Of a stretch of 64,000 nt of DNA, positions 13,001-25,635 are shown piece by piece; positions within the stretch are counted from its first letter, which is position 1, and each line of letters opens with the position of its first letter. The notes below the pieces were generated by a model. The model ran no database searches, was not told where the DNA came from, and worked only from the letters and a program-made list of their open reading frames with translations. Where the stretch lies: assembly GCA_033064195.1 (NCBI GenBank), contig JARBJD010000011.1, positions 248,001-312,000 of the forward strand, in the 5' to 3' direction. Source of the DNA: Blattamonas nauphoetae. Lineage: Eukaryota; Preaxostyla; Oxymonadida. Made by a program: the position numbers and the translations under genes.

Positions 13001-15052
13001 CAGCGATTCACAACACTTTTCTTCTCTTCGAAGCAGGCGCTGTCCGAAGAGGTGAAGGGTTTGTTTGAACGGGTCGCTGCGAAGCAAAAGGAGAGACGGG
13101 ACGAAGTGATTGAGAATCTGATGAACATTGAACCTGACGACGTTCCAGCACCAACCTCGGCGAGACATCGAACAGCACCGATCCCTCCCAAAAGTCGAAT
13201 TATGACAGACTTCACGTCCCATCGGCGCACTCACTCGAACACAACATCACTCGGGTTCACTGCCATCCATGGCCGGACCTCTCCGTCACACAGCTCGGGA
13301 AAGGTCGACGATGAGAATTCTTCGACTTCAGTGAAGCTCATGCATCCGGGTTCCATCCGAGTTGGGTCGAATGTCCCGTCGCCAACCATCTCTTCGCCTC
13401 GGAATAGCGTCACCACTCTCCAATTCCCTTCCACCCTGTTTCCGGAAGTAGATGAGCATTCGGCTCGTCTTTCCCCTCACGCCGTCACGTCAGAGTTGTC
13501 GATGACACCAGCTGGCCATCGCCGATCTCGAAGTGGGAATCTGATCGAATCAACGTCGCTTCGGCATCTTCACACACAAAAAGAGAACACCATCCAAACA
13601 AGTGTCCAGCGGAACACACTCCAGCCAGAACATCATCGAAGAGAGGAGTCGCGAACGATGTCGACAAGAACGCCTTCACCAGCAGTGGACATCGGTGGGG
13701 AACGGACGCCGCTGGTGATGGGCTCACCGCTCTTGGAAGATCTCGTCGATGACTCTCTCACACCCACATTCCCACCGACGCTACTCACGTATTCGCTGGT
13801 GCATTCTTCAGTTCCTACGACAGTGTCGCTCCTTCCTTCGTCTCGATTCATCTGCGCTCTCCTTGCTTATCCGATTGGGCAGTCGAGAAGTTCTTCAGAT
13901 CTTCAGTTTCTTGCGGGGAATACTGTCTTCTCCGTCATCGTTGAAATATCCACTGCAAACCGAATTTTCTCGCAAGACACGAGTGTCGTGTTGCGACGAC
14001 TCTGCCAAGCTGCATCCAAGTTCAACATGATCGCAGTTGGACCGTCTTTCAAAGTGACGAAAGGAAAGGGAGGACTTTTCCAGACGTCGCGCAAGAAGCA
14101 GGCCAACTCTGTTGATCAGAACAGTCTGTTCACGTCAATCATTGTCGAGAAGGACGATCTCGATCGGTTTGTTCTCATTCAGGACTATATTGCGTTTGAC
14201 GAGACGTACGAAAACATTTTCATCTCGCTCTGCTCGCTCATGTCGTCAACAGCCTTCTTCGAGGCTGTCCGAACAAACGCCCCAAGTCTCCTGAATTACA
14301 TTGTCGACGCCTGCTTCAAGGACCACCCGGTCCTCACACAGGTTGCGTGGCGGACGTGTATTGGATCCTCACGAAGCACTTCCTGAAATGGGTCGATGAC
14401 AGGGATTTTGTGAGAGACTTTCTGATCGGGGAAGTGTTTTCGAAGGTGCTGATGGATAAATCAATGCTTGTTCTTCGCTGGGCCTCGTATTACATCAACA
14501 AGCTTGTTTCTGGTCAGTTTCTGAGCAAAGAGAACTATACATCAGTTAAGGAATTCAAAACTTTGAAAAAGAAAGAGAAAGGAAGCAAAGAGAAGAAGGA
14601 AAAAATCGAAACGCTTCCCGAAATCTCTCCCCCGATCCCCCGCAAACACAAACTGAAACAGGAAGACTTCTCTGAAGATACAATTTCAGCTTTGTCTCGA
14701 ATGTTCGACGCGCTCGACTTGAACTTCTACAAATTCTTTATTTATGCCAACCTCAGAACGATTTTTGAGGACACGCAATCACGGGGCTCGTCCATCTATC
14801 CCCTCGTGTACTCCATCTGGGTGAACATCAAATCATCATCCTTCGTCCACGGCGTGATCATGGCTCACACGATCATCAAAAGCAGTTGAGGGACTGTCCA
14901 TCCAAGAGATGAATGCCGCTCGCTACTGTTCGTTCTGTTCTCACTTTTTTCACTCTAAGGCTCGATTTCAGCTCATTCAGGCCAATATTCCAAGACAAAC
15001 TCAATCAATGCGAGAATTTCTGCTGCCTACCTGTGGTGAAAGAGGGAAATGA
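10019..15052 (+). CDS. Large protein of unknown family (about 1,653 aa)
   Basis: Exon 10019-14341 alone gives 1,441 codons. A 35-nt intron (14342-14376) joins it to 14377-14853, and a likely 37-nt intron (14854-14890) to 14891-15052; all phases agree. The N-terminus has two related segments (EYESAIQAWIEKNNELF and QYESAAVQWMQSCTKQM), then long Ser/Thr/Pro-rich parts (about residues 300-520 and 1,050-1,270) between helical, hydrophobic blocks. The C-terminal 200 residues (KHFLKWVDDRDFVRDFL, MFDALDLNFYKFFIYANL) look like an alpha-helical repeat and the last exon adds CSFCSHFFHSKARFQ. I recognise no family. Codons in the 11.2-14.3 kb part are richer in C/G-ending forms than in the first kilobase. 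The start lies 113 bp from the divergent RPN11 start. Confidence 0.66.
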
Positions 15053-15400
15053 TGAACGATGAAGATGGATTGTCCAGATTTTGTCTATACCACTATTTAT
15101 CCTAGAACGCAATCGGAACTCTTTTACATGCAGATAATAACGTGATATGTGGAGTTCTGATAGCTTTATGTGTTTTTCCGAGTTTTTTACCAACAAGAAT
15201 GTTCTACCCGAATAACAGATTTTTTCTGAAGAGACAGACAACCAGAGAAATGGTTTGAAATGACATAAAAACGAGAATTATGTCACTAATCTGTTTCTCC
15301 AATCGAATGCAGTCAACAAGTCGCTGTTAGAATGAGATGTTCGAAGAGTGAGTTAACCACTTTCGAATACAAGTTAAATCGTGAGAACAACGACCGAAAC
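15053..15400. other. Convergent intergenic gap, nothing recognised
   Basis: This is the 3' flank shared by the large unknown gene on the plus strand and ZNHIT3 on the minus strand. It is AT-rich with a short minus-strand open stretch (about 15005-15241) that lacks any recognisable feature. No RNA gene or repeat was seen. Confidence 0.4.
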
Positions 15401-16060
15401 TCAATCTTGAAATGTTTGACCTGCAAGTTTTTCAACCCATTGAGGGAGAGAACGAGGATGGAGTGTTCTGGACTCCCGTGTTGGATGGAACTGAACGGTG
15501 TCGAGGAGTAAGTTCAAAAACTCGTTGAATTCTGGATATCTGTCAATCAAAGCATCAAGAGTGTCGTCTGGAGTATGTGATTTTAGTACGTCTTTGATGA
15601 GACTTTCAATTCCCGGCTCTCCGAGAGCTTTCATGATCGATGAAGAGGACAGCAATAATTTCTTCTGTTCTTCAGTAAGTTCTGAAAATTCCCTCTCTTT
15701 CTGAGAGTTTCGAGGCTTTGTACATCGGTAGATCATTTCCTCTGAGATTGATGTCGAATTTAACGATAAATTGATGGGAAAAAAGGCATACGAGAAATAG
15801 GGGGAGACTCAGATGGTAGTGGACTTTCAAGAGGTGAATTTGTGCATGTAAGTTTGTGAACCTTATAACACTGTAATGAACAGCTGATAATCAGATCAGA
15901 TAATGACGTATAGAAGAGAGAATTGTTTAGTTCAATATCACACGACAAATCGCAAAATAATGGTTTAGAAGTCATACTAACGGCATTTACAGTGTGGGCA
16001 TTTGTAGATCGGAGAAGATTGTTGGCAAATAATGCATGAGAATTCACTGTGTTGAATCAT
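15401..16060 (-). CDS. ZNHIT3: ZNHIT3-like HIT zinc-finger protein
   Basis: HIT-finger proteins act in assembly of box C/D snoRNPs and chromatin complexes; ZNHIT3 partners NUFIP1. Exons 16060-15978, 15883-15792 and 15741-15401 give 171 aa, near the human 155; introns are 94 and 50 nt. The HIT finger is complete once exon 1 joins exon 2: C9, C12, C21, C24, C29, C33, H37 and C41 (CIIC, CPHCKCRYCSLQC, HKLTC). The C-terminal half matches the ZNHIT3 helical region, with LGEPGIESLIKDVL in place of human LGESATLRSLLLN and YPEFNEFLNLLLDTV near the end. The start is 130 bp from the divergent VPS41 start. Another small HIT-finger family member cannot be fully excluded. Confidence 0.82.
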
Positions 16061-16190
16061 TGAAAGTGAGTTGTTTATCCGGAATTCGCAGTAGAAAATC
16101 GGAATGAAAAGATGACTATTTGAGAAAAAGAATGATGAGGGAGAGAAATTGTGTCGAGAATAGAAGTTTTGTTTCTTTCGCCCATATGGA

Positions 16191-19100
16191 ATGTCCATCA
16201 ACAAGGAGGAAGTCCCATCGGAACTTTCACCGGAATTGGGAGAGGAAAATGAGCCTATCCTTCTTTATCGTCCTGTTTCTGTGAGATTACTTTCCGAACC
16301 AAATGTCACTGCCACAGCAATCTGCACAAATCCCAAATTCTTGACGATTGGCACTTCTGATGGACGTGCTGTCTTTCTTGATTTCCAAGGAAACCAACTC
16401 CACACTGTGAAAGTCAGTGATTTCCCTATCAATGATTTGTCATGCTCCGACGAGCTTTTTGTCGGGATTGCGACTGACGATGGAAGTGTCAATATCCTAA
16501 AGCCCCTCGAAAAAGAAAATGTGTATCAACATCGATACTCTCGTCCAATTTTGACAATATCTCTCCATCCACACTATGGACAAAACAAAAAAGAGTTCAT
16601 CTGTGGAGGATTGGAGGAAAGATTAATCTTAAACACCAAAGGTCTCCTCTGAAGAATTTCTCATATATATTTCTCCTCCCATGTAAATTATCTCCACAGG
16701 CGTCTTTCGGAATTCATCTAAAGATATTGTCAGCATGGAAGGTGAGATTTTGAATTGTAGATGGAATGGAAGGTTTCTGGCATGGGCAACAACGATAGGA
16801 GTTCGAATATATGATTTTGAAAAACAACAATTCATTGCAAAGGTCAGCCTCTTTACACCACAGCAACGGGCGCTCAGTAAACTCTATCCATTCACATTGA
16901 CATGGCGTAATTCTCGAGAACTGTTTATTGCATGCGGAAATCGTATTATCGTCTACCGGATCAATGATACACCCAATGAAGAAGGAAAGACTGCAATTGT
17001 TCTCCATCAAATCGATGACCTCGATTTTGTAGTCTGTGGAGTTGAACCCTTCCTCCAGCACATGGCAGTTCTGTGTTGGTATCAACCCGAACAACCTAAT
17101 CTCCCATCAGACCCCCCTGAGCTCCGCCTCATCCGTTTAGATGTTCTGCCACAAGGAAAAGTGAGCTATGACGACTTCTTTAAGGCTGAGATTGAAGCCA
17201 GCGAAATAAAGATTAAAGGGTATGAAACATATCGTGCAAAGGATTACCAACTCGCGTCTCTTGCCTCTACGTGTCAGCTCTTTATTTTGACACCTAAATC
17301 AATTTCTGAGGCCTATCACACCGAGCTCGATGATCATATCAAATGGCTCCTCCAGCACGGAAAATATGCTGAGGCCTTAAATGATGCATTGCTTGCTGAT
17401 CCATCTGATCTGAAAACGATTTCTGTGCGACAGATTGTGACATTATATCTGAATTCATTGCTCAAGCAACAACAATTCGAACAAGCGATCGCAATAGGAA
17501 AAATCCATCTCAAACAAGACCAACCTCTATTCCAAATGTTGATTGTGGCTCTAATTAATGCAAACAAACTGCATTTACTCGATGAAATCCCGATTGACGA
17601 ACCAAAACTTGAAGGTCGTGTATATGAACAAATTCTCAGGACATTCCTTGTTAAAGATGTGGATCGTTTTGTAAAAGAAATCGAACGAATTCCACCAACA
17701 CATTATGATCACAATAGCATCTTAACATTGAGTGACGACATTCTGGAGATGCAGAAACAACTGGAAGAAATCAAGAGAAGAATCGACAATAAGGGTCTGT
17801 TATCTCCTTCTTATTCTTCCATTTTGTCCAATTTTTGTGATTTTTGGATATTTTAGAATCTGTTCATGATCAAATCCGGCTTTATCGAACCATCACTCAA
17901 CAGAAGCGGATCCGCCAAGATGTTCTCGACAACTCGTTCCTCGTTCTCCGAACAGAGCTTGAAAAAGAGAAACAGGAAAAGGAAAGCGAGTTTCTGGGGA
18001 TCCAAAACCTTCTCCTTGGTCGATTCAAACTGATGCAGGAACTATGCCCCAACTCTTCCCCATCCTCAAACCCCTCTCGTCTCGGACAAGCACCAAGTGC
18101 ACCAGAGTCAGGGGATGACTTCAGTGGGGTTGGAGATCTGACGTTAGCAGAGCTGCAGTTCATTCGAGATGAGATCGCACGTGGAGCGTTCGGTGGGCTT
18201 CCGCAAGGATTGAGTGAGGACTTCCTTCGGAACTACTCGTCGCGGGAATGGAAGAAGGAAGACGAGTCGAGGCGGAACGAGGAAGTCCGACACACACAAC
18301 TCTTCAAAGATTCGATCCAGTCAGAGCTTCGGGCGACAGTTGAGAGAAAGGAGAGCGAGGCGGCAGTGACGATTGTTCCGCTTCTGTTCAAAAGGCGAGA
18401 CAAGCTGAAGCAGGACATTCTACAGTTCCGACAGAAAGTGGGGTTTCTGCAGCACTTCCAGGTCCTGACACGATTACAAGCGATGACAGCCGATGATCAG
18501 AAGAAGGAGGAGGAAGAAGTTGCAAAGGCGCTTCGGGAGCCTCCGGCTGAACGAAAGACACTGTCCGAGATGGTCGCAGCGGCGTTCACTGCTTTTGAAG
18601 CACAACCGACGTTCTTCTCATCACTTCTCGGATCGTTATTCCCATCTCTAAATGCTCTTGCACGAGCAATCTCGAAATCTCGAGTGATTCTGATTGACTC
18701 CGCGTCGCGTCCAGTGGACTCCCTCCGAGTTCGGATTGAGAACAGAGACATGTCGCTGTTTGACATCCTCGAAGCAAACCCGAGTCTGCTTCTGTCTGCG
18801 CTGGACACTCTCCCCGCACTGATTGCGATGGACAGCGAGAAGGTCGTGCAGCTCATAGTTCATTCGGAGACGAGCGACGAGAAGCCGTTGTTCCCGATTG
18901 CGAATGTGAAGCGAGCCCTTCCAGGAACTCTCGCTACTTCCCTTTTCCTGACGCGCCTATTCACAGTTCTGTTCAAAGTGGACCCTTCGAGGTGTCTGCC
19001 CCAATCCGACCTGATTGTGCAGCTGTTTGCGCAATTCAATCCTTCCATGCTGCTCCCGTTCATCACACAGACAGGCGCATACACACAAGCACGGACACTG

Positions 19101-19775
19101 AAACTGTGCGAGGATCTGCGGTTCCACGCGGGGACAGCATACCTTCTGTCGCACTCGGGGTCGCCAATCAGAGCCATCGAGACGTACGTGCTGTCCTTGC
19201 GTGATATCGGGAAGGCAGTGAGGATATGCGACGAGCTGAAGGACCAACAGTTCATGGAACACTTGTTCAGCCTCTGCTTCGACACGACGAACATCCTCCG
19301 AATGGTCAAGCATGGAGCTCACACGACGATTGGGTCGGAACTGATCATGGCACTGGAGCAGACGATTGATCCGCACATTTTCATCAAACAGATTCCCACG
19401 CAGAAGATCATCATCCCGCTGAAGGAAATCCTGCAAACAACACTGAACAAGCTGAGGAACAACACGTCGATCTTCCAAACTGCATGCTTGGCCACAGAAA
19501 ATGACAACAGAGAACTGACCCGCTCGCTGAAAGGGCGGCATCGACGAGGAATTCGAAGGACAGAGGACGTGCAGTGCTATGTTTGTCGGAAGTGTCTTGT
19601 GACGCAGGGAAGGTTGGCACACATGAGCTCATCACTGGTGACGTTTGATTGTGGCCATTCGGTACACTCGGAGTGTCAGTCTGTTTTGATGGGAGAATAT
19701 TCATTTGTGGGACTTGGACAAGAAGGCGCAGACAAAAACAACACAACGCCACACTGTTTGATCTGTCATCCATGA
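16191..19775 (+). CDS. VPS41: VPS41, HOPS tethering complex subunit
   Basis: VPS41 links Rab7-type GTPases to the HOPS complex at late endosomes and lysosomes. Exons 16191-16641, 16700-17794 and 17857-19775 give 1,154 aa; introns are 58 and 62 nt. The N-terminal beta-propeller matches VPS41 (FLTIGTSDGRAVFLDFQGN, TISLHPHYG, WNGRFLAWATTIGVRIYDF). The DDHIKWLLQHGKYAEAL block opens the alpha-solenoid, and the CHCR region contains LFDILEANP and GKAVRICDELKDQQFMEHL. A RING-type finger ends the protein (from residue 1089: CYVC, FDCGHSVHSEC, CLIC). It is about 300 residues longer than human VPS41 (854); the extra length is a charged, Ser/Pro-rich, partly coiled insertion between the first solenoid part and the CHCR, at about 18,000-18,650. 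Confidence 0.95.
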
Positions 19776-19901
19776 ATTTCATTCGGTTATCTTCCTTTTC
19801 CTGTATGTCACACTTCACGAAGTATCTTGATTCATTGTGGTGTTTCATTGGTGAAATGAGAGCTTTCCCTCCCCCCCTTAACCCAGTTTCATCATCTGGG
19901 A

Positions 19902-21029
19902 ATGTGCGCGTCACGGGTCGAGGATCCAAAAGTCGCTTCCCTACAGCGAAATGTTGATGAACTTGCCTCAACAATTAATAACTTGACTTCGTATCCATTT
20001 TCGTTCTCTCAACGATTTCTCTTTTTTCTGACCGCCTTCACGTGCTTCACCAATAAAATGAATGCAGAAAGACCCAGAATGTTAATAATGTGTTTTCAGA
20101 CATTACAAGGAAGCTCAAAGTCTATGGTTTGCGCTGATCTTCAGCATCTCGTTTTACTAACAGGCACTGAATGCCAAAGGCTAAAAAACGAAAATCGGTC
20201 AAACGCTCAGACTGGTTTTGCCCTGGATGCACTTGCATCAGCATTGTCAGAATGTGAACAAATTTTTAACGAGAAGAAAACCACGATCAACAACAAACTT
20301 TTGAAACAACAACAGCGTGCAATGCAATCGCCGTTCGACGATACTTTTCTCACATGTTTTGTTTAGAGAAGATAAATTATACGAACAACAACGGTATTTG
20401 CTGACATTTCAATGATATTTTGACCTGTTAAGAGAAGAAAGACAACAACAGGAACAGAGTCAAGCAACTTACCAAGCAGCTATTCTACAAGATAGAAACG
20501 AGCAGATCCATGAACTCTATGTTTGCGAATAATCGAGATATCCAATTTGAGATGATCTTTCTTCTCAACATTTGTCCTGCGTTTTCCTTGATTCTAAGTC
20601 CTTTTCCTTTCATTTACCATTGTTAGCGTGATACACAAGTTGTAAATGAAATGACACAAGATATGAACCACCTTCTCAATCAACAAACTGACATGTTGCG
20701 TTTGTCATCTCCATTCTTTCTCCCAATCATCGTTTTCTCAATCTACCTTCACCGTTTTGTGATTATAAATCGCATTTTGTTCCTATTTCTCTAATTTCTT
20801 CGTTCTCTCTCTGTCTTTTCGTCACTCTCCACTGGCAGGAATTGCTGAAGACAATGCATACACTGCTGCACAGAGAATTGAAGCTGGTGCAGATGATCTG
20901 ACAAAAGCTGAGAAGCATACAAAGAGAAACAAAAAATTGACATGTGGCTTGGTGCTACTCGTTCTCGGAATTCTGATCGCGGCGGGGGCGATTGTTGGAA
21001 TCACACTGGGCATCGTGCTAAAAAAGTAA
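19902..21029 (+). CDS. Qa-SNARE (syntaxin)
   Basis: Syntaxins are tail-anchored Qa-SNAREs that form the four-helix fusion bundle. Seven exons (19902-19990, 20068-20119, 20145-20332, 20367-20393, 20433-20520, 20627-20699, 20839-21029) join in phase to 235 aa. The SNARE helix spans about 143-200, with the zero-layer Gln in NQQTDML (Q167 or Q168) and heptads through EDNAYTAAQRIEAGADDL. A single hydrophobic anchor (208-231) ends in LKK, as in type IV tail anchors. The N-terminal half is helical (Habc-like). Pep12/syntaxin-7 is the nearest in feel because the N-terminus is short (VASLQRNVDELASTIN), but the subgroup is not certain. One intron, 20120-20144, would be only 25 nt; it alone keeps the frame open, so that junction is the weakest. 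Confidence 0.84.
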
Positions 21030-21306
21030 ACACTAATTTTGTATGTTATCATTTCATTACATTTGTTTCTGTCAATCGCGATCAATTTGATCAACGAAAC
21101 TACAAAATTCAATCAAATGCTGATATTGTGGGTCCAAGATCTTATCGTCCCACTATTGCTTGAGGTAATGAATTGTCACAATTCGTTTGGTGATCATTTG
21201 CACGAACATCATTATTGTCTGGTTTGATGATATTGCCTTTTTGAAAAAGTCTGTAATGGAAACATGAACGCAGAACAGGCGAAATGAACGAAGAGGATTT
21301 GATTGT

Positions 21307-21789
21307 TTACTGATTCTCGTTGGATAGATCTTCGTTCTCCAAAGTGGCGACGAATTCAGCGAAGATGTACAGTTTCTCCGAGGCCAGTTCAGAAATACTA
21401 CAACAGTCCAGATTGGACGGAGGAGGGCTGTAGGTTGCTCAGAATCATTTGAGATGTAGAATCCACGTTCCCCCAGGAGCGTGACCATCAATGGATGCAT
21501 CTCACAATCTATCTGTTCAGAAAACGTGTGGGATGCATCCCTTTGTGATCACGCTGCTGGGAGCGCACGGATTCCTGACATCTCAATGTTTGTCGTGATG
21601 TCGGCAAATATCTTCGGAGAGACAGCAAAGACGGTGACGTATTCACTCATTTTCGAATATTTGATTAGAGTTTCTGTATCCACAATTCAGAACACATGCG
21701 TATGATCCCCTTGCGAACAAGTCTTCAGCACATGACGACTCGTGTACTCGAACATTGATTGGTGTCGTGTCAGTACCATTGTTATGGAC
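21307..21789 (-). pseudogene. Decayed coding sequence, family unknown
   Basis: On the minus strand a run of protein-like sequence passes through different frames: NNGTDTTPINVRVHES and ARGSYACVLNCGYRN, then EYVTVFAVSPKIFAD and EMHPLMVTLLGERGFYIS, then SISELASEKLYIFAEFV ending at TAA 21307-21309. Moving between them needs a frame change near 21672, an in-frame TGA near 21550 and another frame change near 21420. None coincides with a GT-AG pair that keeps phase. No ATG-led exon precedes it. It is either a host gene in decay or a real gene with introns I failed to place. I do not recognise the family. Confidence 0.35.
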
Positions 21790-21894
21790 CTGATCAAAAA
21801 TGTTTCGACAAAATCTGTATAGACAAAAAAGAAGATCAACTGATGAAATGAAAGAATGAATTAAAAGTCAACAGAAAGCCGTGAAGTAAGAGTA

Positions 21895-23170
21895 CTAAAT
21901 TGGGGCAATTCCTCGCGTGTTTACAGAAGACTGTGAAGTTAGACCTGTTATTTGAAGGAAGAGAAGCCGAATCTCTTTGTCTTTTGAATCAATATGACGC
22001 TGAAGTCGAGTGATATTCTCTTTCGTCTTCGAGATGTCTTTCTTTGTCTTTTCCACTTTGCTGTTGATATCTTCGAGAGTTTTTGTCTTGTTCGAAGTCG
22101 TGTCACGAATCCTCTTTTTGAGTGATGCAATTTCTGCTTCATTTTGAGACGATTTCGATGCATATCGTTGTTGTGGGCGGCCAATATCTCCCGTCCTCAG
22201 CGCGAGACCAAAATCTGCTCCTAAAATCCCTTTAATTGTCTCTTTCCAGTTATCCGGTTGTAGAACCTGGATTCGTGCGCAAAGTTCTGCAATTTGCTTT
22301 TCTTGTGTCTTGATTTGGTTTTGTAATTGGATGTTCTTTGTGTCATTTTGTTTCAGTTCTGCACTCTTTTCAGCAAGTTCTTTCTCTGTCTCTTTAATCG
22401 AATCTCGTAGCTCCGTCTTCTCTCGCTCCAATGAAGGGACCGTTCCATCCTCGGCTCCATCTTGGATAAGAGCTTTTTTGATTTCTCCAAGACTCTTTTC
22501 TAGCGTCGACAATTCGATTGATAAAGTTTTGTTCTGTCGTTGTCGATCATGTAAAACACTTTCCAATTCTTGTGTTTGGAGGATAGCAGGCTGTAGCCGC
22601 TTTAGATCTCGTTTGATGGAATTGATTTCTGCTCGAAGTTGTGTGTTCTTCTGTTGCATTTCTGCCACCTCTTCTTCTGTCATATCGGGACCCTTTGGTC
22701 GTGTTTTTGGACGGTATGCAACTTTCTCTTTTTTCGGTGCGGGTTTAGTGGGTTTCTTTTGCTGTTTCACTTTCGCTTTCGATTGTGTTCTTTTTGGCAC
22801 TCCTGTGACTTTTTCATTTCTTCCTTTCCCCTTCTCAACTGCTAGCGTACTTCCCTCATTGTCAGACCCAACTTGTTCTCCTGAATCAGATGCTTCAAAA
22901 TCGTCTTCGAATCCATCATCCTCATAATCTCCCCCCTTCTCTTCATTCTCACTCTGATCATCATAACGCTCAACCTCTGATGGTTTAGTCTGTTTCACAG
23001 GTTGTGGTTTCATATCATCGGAATCACCATCAAATGGCTGGTTGAAGAAGACGAGTCATGAAAAACTGAGGAAGAAGGCATACATTCGAATCATTATCAT
23101 CGAAGTCATCTTTTTTATTGGAAAACCCGCGATCTGAATCATCGTCATCCCATGTATCACCGAAGCTCAT
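21895..23170 (-). CDS. Acidic-headed coiled-coil protein, unknown
   Basis: Exons 23170-23084 and 23037-21895 give 409 aa; the intron is 46 nt. The N-terminus is strongly acidic (MSFGDTWDDDDSDRG, EDDGFEDDFEASDSG), followed by a basic Lys/Pro-rich stretch (KPTKPAPKKEK). From about residue 135 to 395 it is almost continuous coiled coil with two breaks: a Gly/Asp turn at the DGAEDGTVP segment and a short globular-looking patch LQPDNWKETIKGILGADFG. This shape is common in centrosomal, ciliary and intraflagellar-transport proteins, but no diagnostic motif is present. The start is 55 bp from the divergent neighbour. Confidence 0.72.
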
Positions 23171-23225
23171 GTTTGGCAACGGTTGAAGTTTTTTTATTGG
23201 ATCGATCTCTAACAAAGTGAATATC

Positions 23226-25520
23226 ATGGTCTGTTTTATTGTTTCTCCCTGATAATTCGTCATATGTTAAATATAGACATCTCCTCCAGACAAATCACCA
23301 GTTGATGAAGAGTTGGATATCTCGATGGATGATGACGCAGCAGAAACGAAAGATCAAAATATTGTGAAGGAAAATGACGGATCTCTCACTGAGCCACGCC
23401 CAGATCCACAGGCTCCCAATGTTCGTGTTATCACTGCACCACCTCCTCGTTTGAAGAAAAGCAAAAAAGTCACACAAGGGACCTTTCTCGTTATTCCCTC
23501 TGATGGACAGGGTGACGAAATACGTGTCGAAGAACAAGAATATAAAATGGTGGATGACAGTTCAACAGAAGATAGTGCGACCAGGATCAAGACCCCACCT
23601 CTAAGGAGAGACACCCACGCTGATCTTCGCGATGAAGTTCGAAAGAATGCTTACGCCGAATATGTTGAACCAGCAAAACCTAAAAAAGCAGATCAAGTTG
23701 ATACTGAAGCACTTCGTGCAGTTCGAGCGGCTCATTCCAAGAAACAAGTCGAACAACAACTTCGTGCCAATGGCCAACGCCGTCTCAAGGAAAGAATGTT
23801 GGAACGAGAACTCCGCCGTCGGTTTGTCGAAAAAACTCGATCTACCGACGCATATACCCGTCCTTACAAGCCGATCCATTCCAAACCTCTCGACCGTTTC
23901 CAATCGGCCATTGTTTCAGCAGATGTCTCAGTAGATCTCACAAAACTTCCAACAATCACACATTCTGCCCCTCAAAATGAAAACAAACAGTCGCAATCGC
24001 TCGCTCTCCGTCCACCCATCGCATTTTCAACAAATCCGATTGCCAACGAACTCCCGGATAGCCTCTCTCTTCATCCCTGCATCTCCCACCCTCTCTCCTT
24101 CTATCCCTTTGCTTCTTCCCTTTCTGTTATGCCGCCTCCTCCTGATCCTGACGATAAAGACGCAAAACCGTACGTCCCCACGCGAGGCCCGCACAAGCTC
24201 TCCTTCTTCTCGAACAAGCTGCATCCGGCATTCAAGCGACCTCCCCCCAAGCACCCTTTGCGGGAGATGACCGACGATGACCTCATCACGACGTTCCTGT
24301 TCAAGGAGTACACCACGTTCGACAGTCTGTCTGCGCTGCCTTACAGCGTTGTGACGGACAAGAAGAAGGCGAAGGCTCTGGCGGACGTTCCTGGCGCTGT
24401 CTTCGACACAGCCACCATCGCACGCCTCGAACGGGAGGAATTGGAAGACGAGAGACTCCGCTTGCAACATCGGCCTGCTCCGCTCGAAATGGAGTTGAAG
24501 ATGCAGGTCGCTCCGTTCTTCAACCCCGCCATCACCAAATCTCTCCTCGCCTCGGATCCATCGACAAAGATTCCGAAACCGAATACGCAGCCCACCTTCC
24601 TCCCCATCTCAACATTTCTTGTGGGGCAACGGAGACTCTTCACCAACCAGTACGACCGATACGCCATCTTTGACGACATGCAGAGATTGGGGGACTGTCT
24701 GACCGAAGCAAGCAAGAGCCCCCTTTCCATCCTCCCTCGCCCACCACCGCGTCCCAAGGCAGAAGAGCCACCCAAGCAAGAAGAGGAGGAGGAGGAAGAG
24801 AAGGGAACGATTGAAGAGATCCGCACACGCCGGAAGAAACAAGCTCAGCAAGCCTATGCACCTTCAAACCTGTTCAAGCCACCAACACGCGAAGATCTCG
24901 AGAACACAGCGAAATCCCTTCGCGGAGACGAGTTTCTCACAACTCGCAAAACTTACGAAAAGGCACTCAGCTCATCTGCTGATGAGGTCGCCAAAATACT
25001 GAAGAACCACACATTCAACAAATACCACTTCGACCAGGATAGACTCGCTGAAGAACAAAAGGACGACACAGCGGGATTCGATCCAATGCGATACCTGAAT
25101 GCTGCGGAAGGAGGGAAGAAGAAAAGACAAGCGCTGGTTGGCCAACTTCTCATCGGAGAGTCCACTGCTTCGAAGGAGAACGCAAACACAACCCGAGCTT
25201 GGAGGAAGCGAAGGAAGGCGAAGGGCTTGTACGACTTGGAGCTGCTCAGACGCGAACTGTGTGTGCTGATGTCGGGGGTGGTGCGGGGGTACGTCGGAGT
25301 GATGGAGGAAGTTGCGGCGAGGAAGAAGGCCAAGCTGAACGAAGAGGTCGAAAAGAAGATGACAGAAATGAAGCCACGAGAGGCCAAAAAGAGACACACT
25401 CGGATTGTCACCCCCGAAATGGAATATAAGTGGAAACAAGAGGTTGACGAAGTTGAAGACAAAGAGCATTCCCCAGACATCTACGACATCATCGACGAAG
25501 AAGAATTGACGCAATCGTAA
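23226..25520 (+). CDS. Acidic/basic charged protein, unknown (about 748 aa)
   Basis: The main exon runs 23277-25520 and is open 36 bases upstream of its first internal Met, back to an AG at 23275-23276. Upstream, ATG 23226-23228 is followed at once by GT, so a 48-nt intron (23229-23276) would join a first exon consisting of the start codon alone; otherwise translation starts at ATG 23325. Residues 100-210 are Arg/Ala-rich helix (KKQVEQQLRANGQRRLKER), the middle is Pro-rich, and the last 250 residues are charged helices, including a run of eight Glu. The C-terminus (SPDIYDIIDEEEL) is acidic. No family recognised; the charge pattern would suit a nuclear scaffold. Confidence 0.64.
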
Positions 25521-25635
25521 TGATTTTGATTGTTTTGTCTCGTGTTCTCCCCATTTCTAAAACATTCCTTTCACACACATTCTTTTATTTTTTATGAAGA
25601 CAACAAATCATTATAGACGACTGTGAAAAGCAACA

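Noticed and set aside
21543-21560. Reassigned TGA codon (as Trp) in the decayed gene
   Set aside because: TGA is a true stop in TTLL-neighbour genes and SEC1-neighbour frames, and this region also needs two frame changes.
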